A stretch of 64,000 bases of DNA from Clavulina sp. PMI_390 (GCA_015039315.1 WIDE01000065.1:35531-99530); one strand, 5' to 3'. Shown: positions 22,948-34,874, numbered from the stretch's first letter. The notes: generated by a model not told the origin, from the letters alone. Program-made: numbers and translations.

Positions 22948-23475
22948 CTAATGACAGTAAAAAGATATGAGAAGCCCATGGTTCTCACAAGGGGGACCTA
23001 AAGATGACGCGACGGCTCTTTGTTTCCAAAGGTTGGCAACTTTTTGGCGCAGCTCAGGAGAGAGTGGTTCATATGTATCCCAAACCACTATCTCCAGGGG
23101 ATTTTCTGTTGCTTCAGTGGTAATCTTGTTCACTAAGGCTTCCCAATTAACGGCGGGATGGAGAAACCGGATCCACCGCGGAAAGGGGGCGTTAGGTCCC
23201 CATCGCTGCTTCCAACCCTGCACCCACTGCTCCATTGGCAGAAACCATTGGGTTGGCGCATCATTCACTGTAGTCGGATATGCGATGGGAATGCCAGCGG
23301 CCAGATAGTCACTGGGCTTCATGTGGTAGGCAGTAGGCAGCATGTCAATCGAGCGCTACAAATGTCGTTTAGTGGTTAAAGTGTATCTTTGACATGAGAA
23401 AGATCATATTCATATGTGGGCCTTATATCTGCGGACTCGGCGGAGTGCTTCAGACTGCTTGTTGTGCGATGCCAT
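22948..23475 (-). CDS. Uncharacterised small protein
   Basis: The solid part is the exon that begins at 23355 and stops at 22948, with a well-composed frame (KPSDYLAAGIPIAYPTTV, QWVQGWKQRWGPNAPFPRW, EIVVWDTYEPLSPELRQK). I recognise no family. The first exon is a guess: ATG at 23475 (MASHNKQSEALRR), a weak donor GTCCGC at about 23436 and an acceptor TTTGTAG at 23356; together they keep frame into RSIDMLPTAY. If that exon is wrong, translation could start at the ATG at 23343. A minus-strand TATATAAG at 23516-23523 supports a promoter here. The protein is Trp/Pro-rich with no signal peptide or membrane segment. It lies between the epimerase (convergent) and the citrate carrier (divergent). Confidence 0.5.
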
Positions 23476-23515
23476 GCACTGGGGACAAAGGAGCACTCCT
23501 TCATTCCGTGCGATT

Positions 23516-23523
23516 CTTATATA
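23516..23523 (-). promoter_or_regulatory. TATA box of the small minus-strand gene
   Basis: The minus strand reads TATATAAG about 41 nt before the ATG at 23475. That spacing is short, so translation may begin further downstream than proposed. Confidence 0.45.
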
Positions 23524-23772
23524 CAATACTCCCAACACAAGAGACGGACAAGACAAAGAGGAGCCAAAATTTCTCCAGCAATATTTGACACTTGACGATG
23601 TTAACATTGGAGGCGTTTCTCATAATGGAGGGAGAGATAGAAGGGAGAAGGAGTGATGTGACTCGTTCCCACGCTCGACTGAGTCACACACAAGTTTCGG
23701 ACACTCGGACATCAACTTATTCCGGGAAGATCGTCTTCACTTCCTGCTCTATAACACGTCTGGCTCTTTACG

Positions 23773-25169
23773 ATGTCGGCCGCAAGCTCTTCTAAGAAGA
23801 AAGACAAGTCGACCCACTCACTGCTTGCCGGTGCCACGGCTGGTGCTATCGAGGGTTTCACAACCTATCCGTAAGTGATTTACATGAACACCTATATTAC
23901 AACATGGATCAATCTCATCGTACAAAACCTCACCTTAGCACTGAGTTCGTCAAGACAAGATCACAGTTTGCACCCAAAGGTGTTGCGAAGGTGAGTTGAG
24001 CTGCTCATGGGAACCGGCCAGACGATGTTGACATACAGTTTCCCTAAGCAAGGGCCTATTGAGATTATCTCGACGACCTTGAAACAAAAGGGGATCACTG
24101 GGCTATACTCTGGATGCTCGGCTCTTGTTATCGGCAATGCGGCCAAAGCTGGCGTGCGATTCCTAACATACGACTACTTCAAGAGCCAACTGGCTGACAA
24201 GGATGTGAGTTTTTTAAGGATATATTTTCTCTCCCAGCCCCCTGAACTTCCCTCTCCTGTCCTTTTGTAGGGTAAAATTAGTGCGCCTCGATCACTAGTT
24301 GGTGCGTATTAGGCTCTCGTTCACATCGGCAAGGATTCAAGCTGAACCTTTTGTCCTATAGCTGGTCTCGGAGCAGGGATGATGGAAGCCATCTTCGCTG
24401 TTACACCTTCGGAAACGATAAAGTGGGTGTCAGACAATACTTGAGCCCCATGCTTCTTCGTCAGCTCATGAGAATTCTCACCCCTCCAGGACAAAGCTCA
24501 TTGAGGATGCGAACTCCACTAAGCCTCGGTTCAAGGGGCTTGTGCATGGGACACAAGTCATTGTGAGGGAAGAGGGTATTAGAGGAGTCTACCGCGGATT
24601 GTTTCCAGTTGTGAGTTCGCCCACAATAACATGACATCATCCACAGGAGCAGACCGCTCAGTACCGCATTCCAGATGGCACGGCAAGGCGCAAATTCCTC
24701 AGTGCGCTTCACATCATATTCCACCTTGAAGCAGTTCGTCCAAGGGAACACGCGTCCAGGTCAAGATTTGCCCACGAGCCTAACATTCCTTATTGGTGCC
24801 ATGGCTGGTGTCATTACTGTCTATTGCACGATGCCTTTTGAGTATGTTCCCTATGCTTCTTCAGTATTATATCGTTTTTTTGCTTACTATTTCCATCGTA
24901 GTGTGGTGAAGACGAGGATGCAGACCATAGAGGCACGACAGCAGTATCGAAATGCTCTTCACTGCGCATATCGGATATATACCGAGGAGGGTGTTCTGAG
25001 ATTTTGGACTGGGACAACTCCTCGCCTTACTAGGCTAGTGGTATGTTAATCCCTAGATCCATTCGCCGAGGACTATCGCTAACCATTCATCGCTCCCCAG
25101 CTGTCAGGCGGTATCACCTTCTCCACATATGAAGCCGTGATGAGAGCTTTGCGGAGGATGGACTCTTGA
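23773..25169 (+). CDS. CTP1: Mitochondrial tricarboxylate (citrate) carrier
   Basis: An inner mitochondrial membrane antiporter of the SLC25 family that exports citrate for cytosolic acetyl-CoA and lipid synthesis. The ATG at 23773 opens MSAASSKKKDK. Three carrier repeats are visible with their PX[DE]XX[KR] signatures: TTYPTEFVKTRSQ, where the codon is completed across the first intron, AVTPSETIKTKLIED, and CTMPFDVVKTRMQ. The matrix-side glycine motifs GITGLYSGCSALVIGNAAKA, GIRGVYRGLFPV and GVLRFWTGTTPRLTRLV follow each, and the RFTSYSTLKQ segment is as in fungal citrate carriers. It ends RALRRMDS at the TGA 25167-25169. At least seven exons; total length about 290-300 aa, normal for the family. 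It shares the upstream region with the small minus-strand gene. Confidence 0.92.
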
Positions 25170-25498
25170 CGAATTACAATGGATATCACGTCGTTATTTT
25201 GCTCGTTAGATAGTGGGATATTATCATTATTCTCCCTTCTCTATATTGCTCCGAATCAAGTTGATCATGTTCTGGGCGCGGCGCTTCCGACTGAAAGTGG
25301 ACACGTGACTAGTGTACAGTTCTGTAACGCTCGCGGCATACTACTGTCTGTAAGTTTCTGGACTGGCTGTATCGACGACCAGGATATTGCTTTGGCTGTT
25401 TCTGCGCGCTCTCTCCTCTGCTTGAAGTCTCGAGTTCGACTGGTGTACTGATTCGACTTGCACATTTGGATCTGGATACAGACCTTCCTTCGCCCAGC
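25170..25498. other. Short intergenic region, eS10 promoter
   Basis: Between the citrate carrier and the ribosomal protein gene. No gene was recognised; it presumably contains the eS10 promoter. Confidence 0.5.
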
Positions 25499-26281
25499 AT
25501 GATCATTTCAAAGCAAAACCGTCGCACTATCTACGAAAACCTCTTCAAGGGTGCGTTGGAACTCCTTATTATCGATATCTAATCACTGCTATTTGGGTTG
25601 GAAAGCCTGATTTCGCTCTCGATCTATCTCATATGTACCCAACTATCCATCGACTACCACTGGAATCGTAACAATACGCGATTATAGAGGGTGTTCTGGT
25701 TGCGAAGAAGGACTACAATGCCCCCAAGCACGAGTACCTTGAGGTTCCCAACTTGGAGGTCATCAAGGCCATGCAGAGCCTGACCTCGAGGGGCTTCGTC
25801 AAGACCCAATTCTCCTGGCAATGGTATTACTACACCCTCACCACTGAGGGTCTTGACTATCTCCGTGAATGGTGCGTTATAATCAATTCATACCCTGAAG
25901 CTCTCAGTTCCTTTTGCTAAAGTTCTATTCTCTTCTCATACTTGTGCTTCATCGATTGTCCTCAAATCTCAATTCACTCGCCCAATCTTACCTGCTTCAC
26001 TATAACCTCACTCACATTCGACGAATGCCTGCGCTTCATTTGATCAAATGTCCAATTTCTCCAGGCTCCACCTCCCATCCGAGATCGTCCCCGCAACACA
26101 CAAAAAGGCTGCGCGTCCCCCTCGCCCAGCTGCTGTCCGCCCTGGTGGTGGCGATGGTGCCTACCGTGCTCCCCGTGGTGACCGTGATGACTACCGTCGC
26201 CGCGACAAGGACGAGGGTGCTGGTGCTGAGTTCCGCCCACGATTCGGCGGTGTTGGCCGTGGCGCGCCCGTCTCCTCATAA
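25499..26281 (+). CDS. RPS10: 40S ribosomal protein S10 (eS10)
   Basis: A component of the small ribosomal subunit near the head and mRNA entry/beak region. The ATG at 25499 gives [17 protein letters not shown], then after an intron [60 protein letters not shown], and after a third intron [15 protein letters not shown]. The winged-helix S10 plectin domain is complete. The C-terminal Arg/Gly/Asp-rich tail ([11 protein letters not shown]) is typical of fungal eS10, and the protein ends at the TAA 26279-26281. The third intron (about 25872-26061) is longer than its neighbours. I looked for snoRNA C/D boxes in it and found no convincing pair. High confidence. Confidence 0.96.
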
Positions 26282-27889
26282 ATGGCCATAGCGTGGTGGT
26301 GCTTGCATTGCAACTCCGTAGTTGATAGTTCTGCAGCGCCATTAGAAGCGGGGATATGGGTGACTGGTCAGCTCGGCGGCGATAGTGCTCTTCTTTTGCC
26401 AGTTTTCTCTTTCTTTTCGTGGTGCTGTTGTTTCGAGCAACTCTCACTCTTCTCTGCTCCCCTATTCACCCCCGTGTATGTCTAACGTAATATGATCGAC
26501 ATGCAACCATGTTTTCCTCAGCACTCACTCGCTCACTGGCCCCGGTCACAAGCCCAATATCACTTGACGTTTCGTTATGAGGTCAATCCCCCTTGCTCAT
26601 CTGCAGAGAGCACACAATTGGCGATCGCGTCGTCGGTCTACTGACCTCTACTTCCCTTTGATCTACTTAATGGACCATCACGATCAGTTTCAACAATCGC
26701 ACTGAAAACCATTTGAGACTTTGAGCCACTAGAAGCTCGAGAAGCAGCCCGAGTGATCATATGCTATCAACTTCGGACTATTCTTGTTGCAAATGGTGAT
26801 AACCTTTCTTGCTCTTGCTACTGCAAGGGTTCCTCATGAACATTGTCACGCGGACGCTGGGACAGCAACACTCATGCTCTCTGTCAGTATGGGATCATGA
26901 ACCCTCTTCTACCTATTCTTCTGTAGGCTACAAGTAACGTTCATAAGCAAATTGCTGTCTGACAAGATAACTAAAAGGGGATGGATATATGGCAGGCTGG
27001 AGATGCCTCCGACGAATGTGAGTGCATCGGGCTTGCGTAGCTTATGCCGTCATCATGCGTGGGGGTCACTCGAAACCATGCAAATCAAAAACTGTCCACC
27101 CCATACTTGTGAAGACGCCACTACCGCTGTTTCCTGGTCTCATTCCTTCTGCTGCCAAACTTAGCCCTTACGTTTTCATGTCTGTCATCTCAGCTTAGAC
27201 CTATTGACAAAGCTGCGTACATTGTACTTGACAAATAGTACAATCATGCCTAACAGCAAGGTTCTTCTCCAGATCCTGCATGTGATTATCGTCGGTCGAT
27301 CTGAAATATGTGAGCAGAGCGTTGCAGCTGAAGGTTTGCAGGGTGTCCCATTATTTAACCGATCACGGGGGGAGCGCAGGGTGCCAAGGATTCCCAATTC
27401 CCCCACTCCATAAATATCCTACGCAGTTCAAATCACAAGCCGAGAGGAGGAACAAAGGAGCGGCAACGTGACAACGTCACATTTTTTTGGGCCCTGAACC
27501 ACGTTCAGCCTCTCCTACACTGTTCTACGCGAGTTTGGAGAGGCTGTATCTTGCCTTCCAAGTGACCCAGTCTCACTGGATTTTGTGATTTTGCTTGTGC
27601 TGAGGCCACCTGCTCGTAAACACGCATGAACGATGCGTCATGACGTCAGGTCATGAGCTTCATACTTCCGTCCAGCGTCATGGTACTCGTTAGGATTTCT
27701 CTTGGCATTACGCAGTGTGGAATCTACAGCGTATAAGAGGGGGAATCCTCCTCTTAATCCTCTCTCAGCCCTCCGTACCGTTTGGGTCGATCTGTCTACT
27801 GCTCGTCACGACTTGCCCCGTCTTGTCTGTGTTGATTGCATCACGAAGACGACATTCGATTATCTTGCTCCACTCGAGGCTAAAATAAG
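26282..27889. other. Intergenic, contains a CRE palindrome
   Basis: About 1.6 kb without a recognisable gene. Frames at 26952-27164 and 27185-27413 do not look coding. A perfect CRE (TGACGTCA) is at 27641-27648, and a TATA-like TATAAGA at about 27732-27738, both on the way to the lipid phosphatase start. Confidence 0.5.
27641..27648. promoter_or_regulatory. CRE palindrome TGACGTCA
   Basis: A perfect cAMP-response-element consensus 242 bp upstream of the PAP2 phosphatase start; such sites bind bZIP factors of the ATF/CREB type. TCATGA copies flank it directly (27637-27642 and 27651-27656). Function is inferred. Confidence 0.5.
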
Positions 27890-29389
27890 ATGTCGACCAC
27901 ACAAAACGCAGGGGTGCTTCCAACCCACAACAAGGAATATCGCCACGGTATGACTGGCCGCCATGGAGGAGAGAAGTTCTCGTTTGGCAGATGGATTCGT
28001 CTGGTGCGTATCCGAGACGTTTTCGCGACCCAACCTGAATACCTGTTCGTGTGTAACTGACGCCTGATGTACTTGCGTTTAGTATGGTGTTGACCTCATC
28101 ACCATGGCCGCTATGGGTGCTATTGGACTCGGGGTATACGAAGCAAACCCTGCTCCTTCCCGTAGCTTCCCTCTCTACTTTTCCAACGGTCAGATCGTAT
28201 ACCCTGAATTCGCGTATCCTTTGAGGAAGGAGATCGTTCCTATCTGGTCAGTCTCTCGTACTGGCTCCGTCCACCCCACACTCGCTGGCTCACGGTCATT
28301 CCATTCACCTAAAACAGGGCTGCTGCTTTGATAGCGTTCTTCGTTCCGTTCATCTTTTTTGCGCTCTTCCAAATTCGCCGCCGCAGTATCGAAGATCTGC
28401 TTGGGACTACAATGGGCCTGTTGATGTCACTAAGTACGCCTGTTTTCCCGTGCTAGTATCAGAGCCGAATCTCACAGCATCGAAATTACTCTAGTTAACG
28501 CGGCAGTATTCCAAGTGTTCCTTAAATGGCTCATTGGTGGACTCCGACCGCACTTCTACGCCGTGTGCCAGCCATCGATCCAGCCAGGCAGTGCGCCTAG
28601 TGGGACCGGCTTCGGCTCCATCATGTACGACCGCAGTGTTTGCACTGGGGACGAGAACCAAATCAACGACTCGCTCGAGTCCTTCCCCTCAGGACACTCC
28701 ACCGCGGGCTTTGCAGGCCTGATATTTTTGGCGTTATACTTCAATGCGCAGCTCAAGGTGATGAGCGCGCACCACCCCGCGTATTGGAAGTTTGTTCTCA
28801 TGATGGCACCTGTCCTTGGTGCGACGCTTATTGCCGGCGCTTTGACGATTGACGAATGTGAGTCTACCTGCGATTCTTCGTTGTTGATGCCATCCTACTT
28901 ACACTGACCCACATTCTCTGATTATCAGTCCACAACTGGTATGACGTCCTCGCCGGCGCAGTGATCGGCACGACCATGGCGTTTATTGCGTTCCGCATGA
29001 CATTCGCCTCAGTATTCGACTTCCGATTCAACCACCTCCGCCTCCCGCGCACATCCTCCTTCTTCCTGCGCCACAAGCAGGATACGCCCCAAACGGGTAT
29101 GAGTCCCACATTCCAATATGTCCCTGGCATGCAAATGGCTGCCGGTGATGTTCTGAGGGGCGATGAACTCCCCGTTGCTCGTGAGGGAGGCTGGGGCTAC
29201 GGCATGGGCGAGATGGGCGGTGGAGCACCATTCGACGCGAGCGCGATGGGTGGAATGGGCAAGGGTATGGGCACCGGTGCGGGAATCGGGGGCCTGACGG
29301 GCGGAGGCTCACATCCTATCAATGAGCAGGACAGCAGTGCAGGATTGATCGGGCGGAACGGTCATGGTATCGGAGGTGCACATCGCTAA
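27890..29389 (+). CDS. PAP2-family lipid phosphatase (DPP1/LPP-like)
   Basis: An integral membrane phosphatase acting on diacylglycerol pyrophosphate, phosphatidate or related lipids. The ATG at 27890 gives MSTTQNAGVLPTHNKEYRHG. Membrane segments follow in YGVDLITMAAMGAIGLGVY, FFVPFIFFALFQ and LVNAAVFQVFLKW. Catalytic motif 1 is KWLIGGLRPHF (KxxxxxxRP) and motif 2 is SFPSGHS. In motif 3, ALTIDE..FHNWYDVLAGAVIG, the nucleophile-side His and the Asp are present, but the expected Arg is Ile/Asp-like (see findings). An insert rich in Pro/Gly/Ser with two cysteines (about 28567-28670) lies between motifs 1 and 2. The C-terminal 100 residues are Gly/Met-rich low complexity (MGGMGKGMGTGAG) and probably cytosolic. 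About 350-360 aa from at least five exons. Confidence 0.88.
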
Positions 29390-29825
29390 GGTGGATATCC
29401 CAGGACGTGGTGGGACGCACGATTGTTTCTTCGGATTTTTTCCCCCCCTTTGCTTTCCTCATCATACCCACGAATTTTGACGCATCAAGTCTCGCCTTCC
29501 TTTGATATTCCTCTTCACAGCCGCGACATCTCAAACACGCGTCGTGCACATTACAATGTTGCTCTAGCTTTTCATCGTGTACAAGTATACAGAGAACTCA
29601 TAATGCAGTCAAATGCCCACACAAAGCTTAATATCCCCAAGTCGTCGGATCCCATTGGCTTGCGTCCATGTATCCGGTTTTGTGGTCGGGATTAAGGCTC
29701 AAAGCGGCTGAAACAATTTTGCTGAAAATAACAGGGGGCATGCTTAATTCCCAGCTCAAGAGTGTTTTGGAACGTGAGAGCGGTGAGCTGAGAGGAACAA
29801 TAAGGCGAAGGAGCAAAAAAAAATC
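29390..29825. other. Intergenic before tRNA-Pro
   Basis: Downstream region of the PAP2 phosphatase gene, T-rich at first. Nothing else was recognised. Confidence 0.5.
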
Positions 29826-29911
29826 GGGTCCAACCGCGAATCGAACGCGGGACCTCACCCAGATAGTGACATAGTCCCTAAGGGTGAATCATACCTCTAG
29901 ACCATTGGACC
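29826..29911 (-). tRNA. tRNA-Pro(AGG) with 14-nt intron
   Basis: Read on the minus strand, the 7-bp acceptor stem GGTCCAA pairs with TTGGACC and discriminator C follows. The D arm has GGTCTAGAGGTATGATT, the B-box-containing T arm GGTTCGATTCC-like reads GTTCGATTC, and the anticodon stem CACCC pairs with GGGTG. The loop TTAGGG places anticodon AGG at 34-36, and about 14 extra nucleotides after position 37 form a canonical eukaryotic tRNA intron. AGG decodes proline. Total 86 nt (72 mature plus intron). Confidence 0.88.
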
Positions 29912-30184
29912 GCTGGTGACAGGACCACCAGCTGTAAAGTTATGAAGATTCAAAAGTTTTTCCTGCATATACCCCAGGGGAGTCTTCAGCAAATTAGCGA
30001 TGTTTCTACCATGAATTTATATGGAAATCCTTCGCTCATGGGACGGCAGAGCTTAGCACCCAAATGGTAGGCGGATATTGGCGTGCACGGGTCTTTAGTA
30101 GCAGCTAAGATAGCATCAGATGGTTTTTAAAGCTTTGCTCAATCAAAGAGACACAGCAGCGTAAGGAAATAATATTAAATTACA

Positions 30185-32282
30185 TTAAGCCGCAATAGAA
30201 CTCAATGAAGAGGTAAGAGTGTCTTTCAACAACCCAAGTGAGTCCCCTGCGGAATGGAGACAGTATGTTAACACGGATCTGGGTCATGGCCGATCTTGCC
30301 ATGGAATTTGTGCGGGAAATGTTGATGAAGACTTACTCCATGCAGGATAGAGACCAACCATGGCTTCGGCAAAATCAAGAAGCACTTCAATGGAGCGGCA
30401 GTACTCGGTGCAGAGTTTTGAATTTTCTTCGGCTGCACAACGTCGTAGTTCTTGAGCTAGAATCCTAATAGCATTCATCATGTGGAGCTGATGCATGTTG
30501 CGTTAACAGTGAACCTCAAGGAGAAGAATCGAAAGACTCGCACCATTGGCACCAGTGATGACTGTATACCTCGAAGCTCATGCACTTGAAGGTTTTCACA
30601 GATAAGCACAAGGAAGCGCGTACATCTGAGCAACTGAGTTCTTGCTGTAGCATTCTCTTTTGATCGCAAACTGTGTAGAATCAAGGCACTCCCATAGAGC
30701 GTGGCATATTCGAGAAGAACATGGGGCTCGATCAATTTGACTCCCATGGAAGCCCCTAGGCTATTAGGACTGAAGATAGGGGGGCTTCTGGCCTCGTGGA
30801 AGTTTATTTGCGCCATCAGTGCTGTGTACTCATTTTCGACGCTCCGCCTGTCAAGCACTGGGAGTAGGATTAGATCACTCGCAAATCGAATCCAACAATA
30901 CAAATAGACTAACAGTTGAAGGAAAGAGCAAACTTGTTGACTCTCTGAAAAACTTGCATGATCGAAACTTTCGTGTGCGCGTGCGAATCCCAAACAGCTG
31001 ATAGGTCTTCGTCCGTTGTGAAGGCCATCTGATCAATATTAGTGCCTAGTCCGTAGAATACCGCGTGAGCACCTAACCTTGAACCACGGGTATTTGACGG
31101 AGGATTCATTCAAAGTAGGCTCCCAGCGTGGATCGCAACGAAAGCTTCCGGGCAATCCAGCTAGTGTGCTTAATGATTGGTCGGCCATAAAACTGGAATG
31201 GAAGAGCCAAAGTCGATCTATAGCTTCAGCTTTGTGCCTTGGTGGGGGCAACAAACTTTCACCTGGCAGGGGATTGTTGGAGCCACCTGAAAGAAGGCCA
31301 CCTGCCACTACCATGCGACAAGCTGGGCTAATGACCGCCAAGCTTTGTTTCACGTGCCGCTTTCTTGTGAAATATGTCCCCAGTAGTATACTGGCCCAGA
31401 GGAAATGCGTGAGCTTTTCGGCAAACATGAGGGCATTTTCAAGGAAATGGCGTGTCCTCCCAACAAAATACTCCTCGAGCGAGGTGAAACGACCCCCCAG
31501 GATGCAACATGCGACAAGATGGAGCGCACTTTTCAAACAGGGATGGATTGATTCTGAATGGGAAGTCGGAAGTGACAAGCAATGACGAAGATAGTCAGCA
31601 TCCATATAGAACTGAAATTGAGAGCTGTGAGGAAGGAATAAACGAATTCTGTGTGATAGAATGTCATTGAGTATTGCCCTCCAACGGGTAGGGAGTGAAC
31701 TCACAGATAGTCCGACATCGCCAGTGGTAGTTCTTCTCCGCTTTTCCATCCAAAGGAATCTAGATCGTGCTCAACATCACTCCTCTGGCTGAACGAGATA
31801 AGATCCTCTGGGGCGTGATGTCTGGCGACTTCCCTAACTTCACTGAGCTTTTGCGTTGGAGGGCCGCTGCTTTTAGAGGGCCCATATCTTGCTAGCCAGG
31901 GTGGAGCAAATGGGGTTTCTTCGACAGCACATCCTAGACGCGTGATTCTCTCCTGCAGTCGCAGAGATATCAAGTGGAGATCATGTGCTGGTAGGATAGC
32001 CAGTTTATCTACTTGCAGCTGTAGCGCTCGCTCCCGCGCTTGTAGAGCTTCAAGCCTTGGTGGACGCCTAGCCATCCCGGTAGAGTAGACGCACTTCTTC
32101 TGGAGATTAGAACACCGAGAACAAGTAGGTCTGGACCCGCTACACCGCTTCACAGAGAAAGGAAAGAGTTAGAAACGGGAACGGGAGTGGGCAGATTCTC
32201 TTCTAGGATAGGCAATACGCACTGTTTTGTGCACCCGGCATTGAAGGCATGCATCACCCTTGGTAAGGATAGCACGAATCAT
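30185..32282 (-). CDS. Zn2Cys6 transcription factor, array member 1
   Basis: A nuclear binuclear-zinc-cluster regulator. ATG at 32282 opens MIRAILTKGDACLQCRVHKT; splicing an intron that ends TGTGAAG gives RCSGSRPTCSRCSNLQKKC, the exact CX2CX6CX6CX2CX6C pattern. A helical linker follows (RERALQLQVDKLAILPAHDL), then the fungal-specific regulatory domain: FLPHSSQFQFYMDADYLRHC, HPCLKSALHLVACCILGGRF, EKLTHFLWASILLGTYF, and KAEAIDRLWLFHSSFMADQS. The C-terminal exons read VLLEYATLYGSALILHSL, LHMMNAIRILAQELRR and a final exon ending SSLSSIAA at the TAA 30185-30187. Exon layout, linker and final exon match the five other members in this window. Target genes unknown. Confidence 0.87.
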
Positions 32283-32792
32283 CTACTGAGCCTATACTGG
32301 GTTCAACTCGGACTCGAAACCGTCCTAGCATCAGCGAGGCAACAGCAAGGTCAAAAAAAAACCGTGTTAATGAGCATCACTGGCAGTGCGTTGCACCAGC
32401 GCCTATCGACCACCGAGCGGGCCGAAAGATACGGTTCCGAGGAGAAACCGCGCGGAACCAATAAAGTGAGATTTGCGATAATCTCGACATAATATTCACA
32501 ATCGACTGGGGAAGATATGCCATATGTGATCTATGAGCGTCAATAGGCTTGGTGATGGAGAATCACACGTGGATCCTTGAGCGAAAATCAAGAGGCACCC
32601 ATATGGCATGTGGTGAATAATCCCGCCCACCACGAGGTTTCAGCGGAAAGATCAATACACCGGGTGTTTACAATAATACAAGCTGGCCTAATAATAGTTA
32701 CAGTATGAAATGAGCATGGACTGCATGGCCAGCAAAGATGTTCAGCAGTCTGCAACGAGGTAGGACCTACAAGAAAGAGCTACAAGGGTTTA

Positions 32793-34874
32793 TCAAAACA
32801 CCAACGACTTCATTGTGTTTGAGAGAGGGTCTCGTAATAGTGAAATACATTCCGCTAAGGAAAAGCAAAATAGAGGGTAACACAGGTCAGACGACCCTGT
32901 TAACCGAGCATGTTGGCACTTACCCCATGCTGGATATAATGCAGTCAAATTATCGAGCGTGTCGAGGATTATTTCAATAAAATGGCAATATTGGAGTGAG
33001 AGCTTGGCGTCCCGTTGAGTTTCAGGTCTCCGTAGTTCGCTAGCAAATATGCGAATGCCATTCATCATGTGCACCTAGGACCGAGTCTCTGGTGAGAAAT
33101 TGAGCTAAAAATAGATAAGCAGCGGTCTCACCACTGGCACGAAGGATGATTGTACGCCATAATAATCTTCGCGCCCTTGTAGCTCGTCGCAAATCTCCAC
33201 CAACTTGTGTGCAGCGCGAAGCATTTGTGCTCTCGCTTCAGGGTTTCTCCCCGAGAACAGTGAGTGAAAGATCAACGAGGTTCCGTTGAGAGTGGCGTGC
33301 GCGAGAAGGCCGTGCGGGTTCAGACTACTGATGGTTTCTGAGAATGGCCTGATCCTGGACTCGTGGAAGTCAAGTAGGACTCTCAATTTGCCGGATTCTT
33401 TTTCACCTCGCTTGCGCCCGTGTTCTGTTCAGAAAAGGTTAAGCGTGTTCTGTTGAGGTTCTCTCATACAACAATAAATACCCTTACCACGAAGATTAGA
33501 AGCATAAGTGTCCACTTGTTGGAAAATATGCATAATTGAGGCATTCAAATGCACATCCGATCGCCAAACTTTTGACAGTTCTTCTTCGGTTGCCATCGGC
33601 ATCTACTGATGGGTCTTCTCTCAGCTGCGAACCTTTCGCATGGCACACCAAAAAACAGACCTTGAACCATGGGTACATAATGTCAGAGTGCTCTGAAGCG
33701 GGCGTCCATCTCTCATCACATACGAAGCTCCAAGGAAGCGCAGTCAATGCATTTAGCGACTGGTCGGTGATATGAATCGAATGGGCCAGCCATAGTCGAC
33801 TGAGCGCTTCGGCCTCGGTCACGGGCGGAGGAAGCAAGAACTCGTCAGGCTGGTAAGAAGCCTCCACCCCTTCATTATGGGTGGATAGAAGACCGCAGGC
33901 CGTAGCGAACTGACTGGCAGAAGTGATCGCTAAAAAGCTTTCTTTGATGCGCCGGGCTCTCATGAAGTAGGACGCCAATAATGTTGTAGCCCATAGGAAA
34001 TGGGTAATGCGATCACGATCTGCCCACATGAGAGCCTGGTCGAGAAAGCGGCGCGTGCGCTCAGCGAAATAAGGCTCGAGAGAGGCCCAGCGTCCTCCCA
34101 GTATGCTGCAGGCTACAAGATGACAGGCGTTCCGTAAGCAGGGGTGAATAGATGCAGGATCCGAAGGCGGGAGGGCGATGGAATGAAGGAATTGGGGAAG
34201 TGGCATGAAGAATTGGAACTGAGCACGGTTTGGAAGGAATATGCCAATCCTTTGAGATGGTGGGTGAGAAACCAGCCATTACTTTGGAATGCTTAACCAA
34301 TGTGACTTACAGGTAAAGGGACATTGGGAGCGGTAGCTCTTCTCCTTTCTCCCAGTAGTACGATTCAAGGGTGCGCTCAATCACACTCCTATCAATACTG
34401 AAAGTGGTGGATTGTCCAGGCGCTTCGGGCTGACTCTCGACCTGCAGCCTTAGCCTCGATGCGAGCACATCAAGCTTGCTATCCTCGCAACAAATATACA
34501 CCGGGACTGAGGTCCGGATGACCTTGGGCTGTCCCTGAAGTCTCCCCAAGCGCTCGATTCGCCCTCTAAGTCTTGCCGATATGACTGACATATCGTAAGT
34601 GGACGAAAGAGTGAGTTTGCTGATAGTCATCTCTAATATCATAGCGCGGGCTCGTAGCTGTTTTAGCCGATCCGGCCGTCGAACTATCACTGTAGGGTAA
34701 GTACACTGCCTGTGGAGACGGTGACATCGAGAGCAGCAGGGTTTGGACCCATCACACTTCTGGAGGACCAGGGAGCGAGTCTGAGCCAGCTACAAAGATG
34801 TGGGACAGCCAAGAGGCTAAACATACAATTTTAACTTTATGACACGATAAACATGCGGCTCCTTTGGCAAGCAT
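32793..34874 (-). CDS. Zn2Cys6 transcription factor, array member 2
   Basis: A tandem paralogue of member 1, same strand, about 510 bp upstream of it. ATG at 34874 gives MLAKGAACLSCHKVKI; an intron then joins to KCDGSKPCCSRCHRLHRQC, a complete six-cysteine cluster with one extra cysteine. The linker is LRARAMILEMTISKLTLSS. The regulatory domain has HPCLRNACHLVACSILGGRW, ITHFLWATTLLASYFMRARR and EAEALSRLWLAHSIHITDQS. The later exons read GLLAHATLNGTSLIFHSLFS, MHMMNGIRIFASELRR, and a last exon SLLRDPLSNTMKSLVF. It has the same modular exon structure as its neighbours and no visible disruption. Targets unknown. Confidence 0.86.

Noticed and set aside
25872..26061. Possible intronic snoRNA in the eS10 gene
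   Set aside because: I looked for paired C (RUGAUGA) and D (CUGA) boxes with a closing stem and found no convincing combination.
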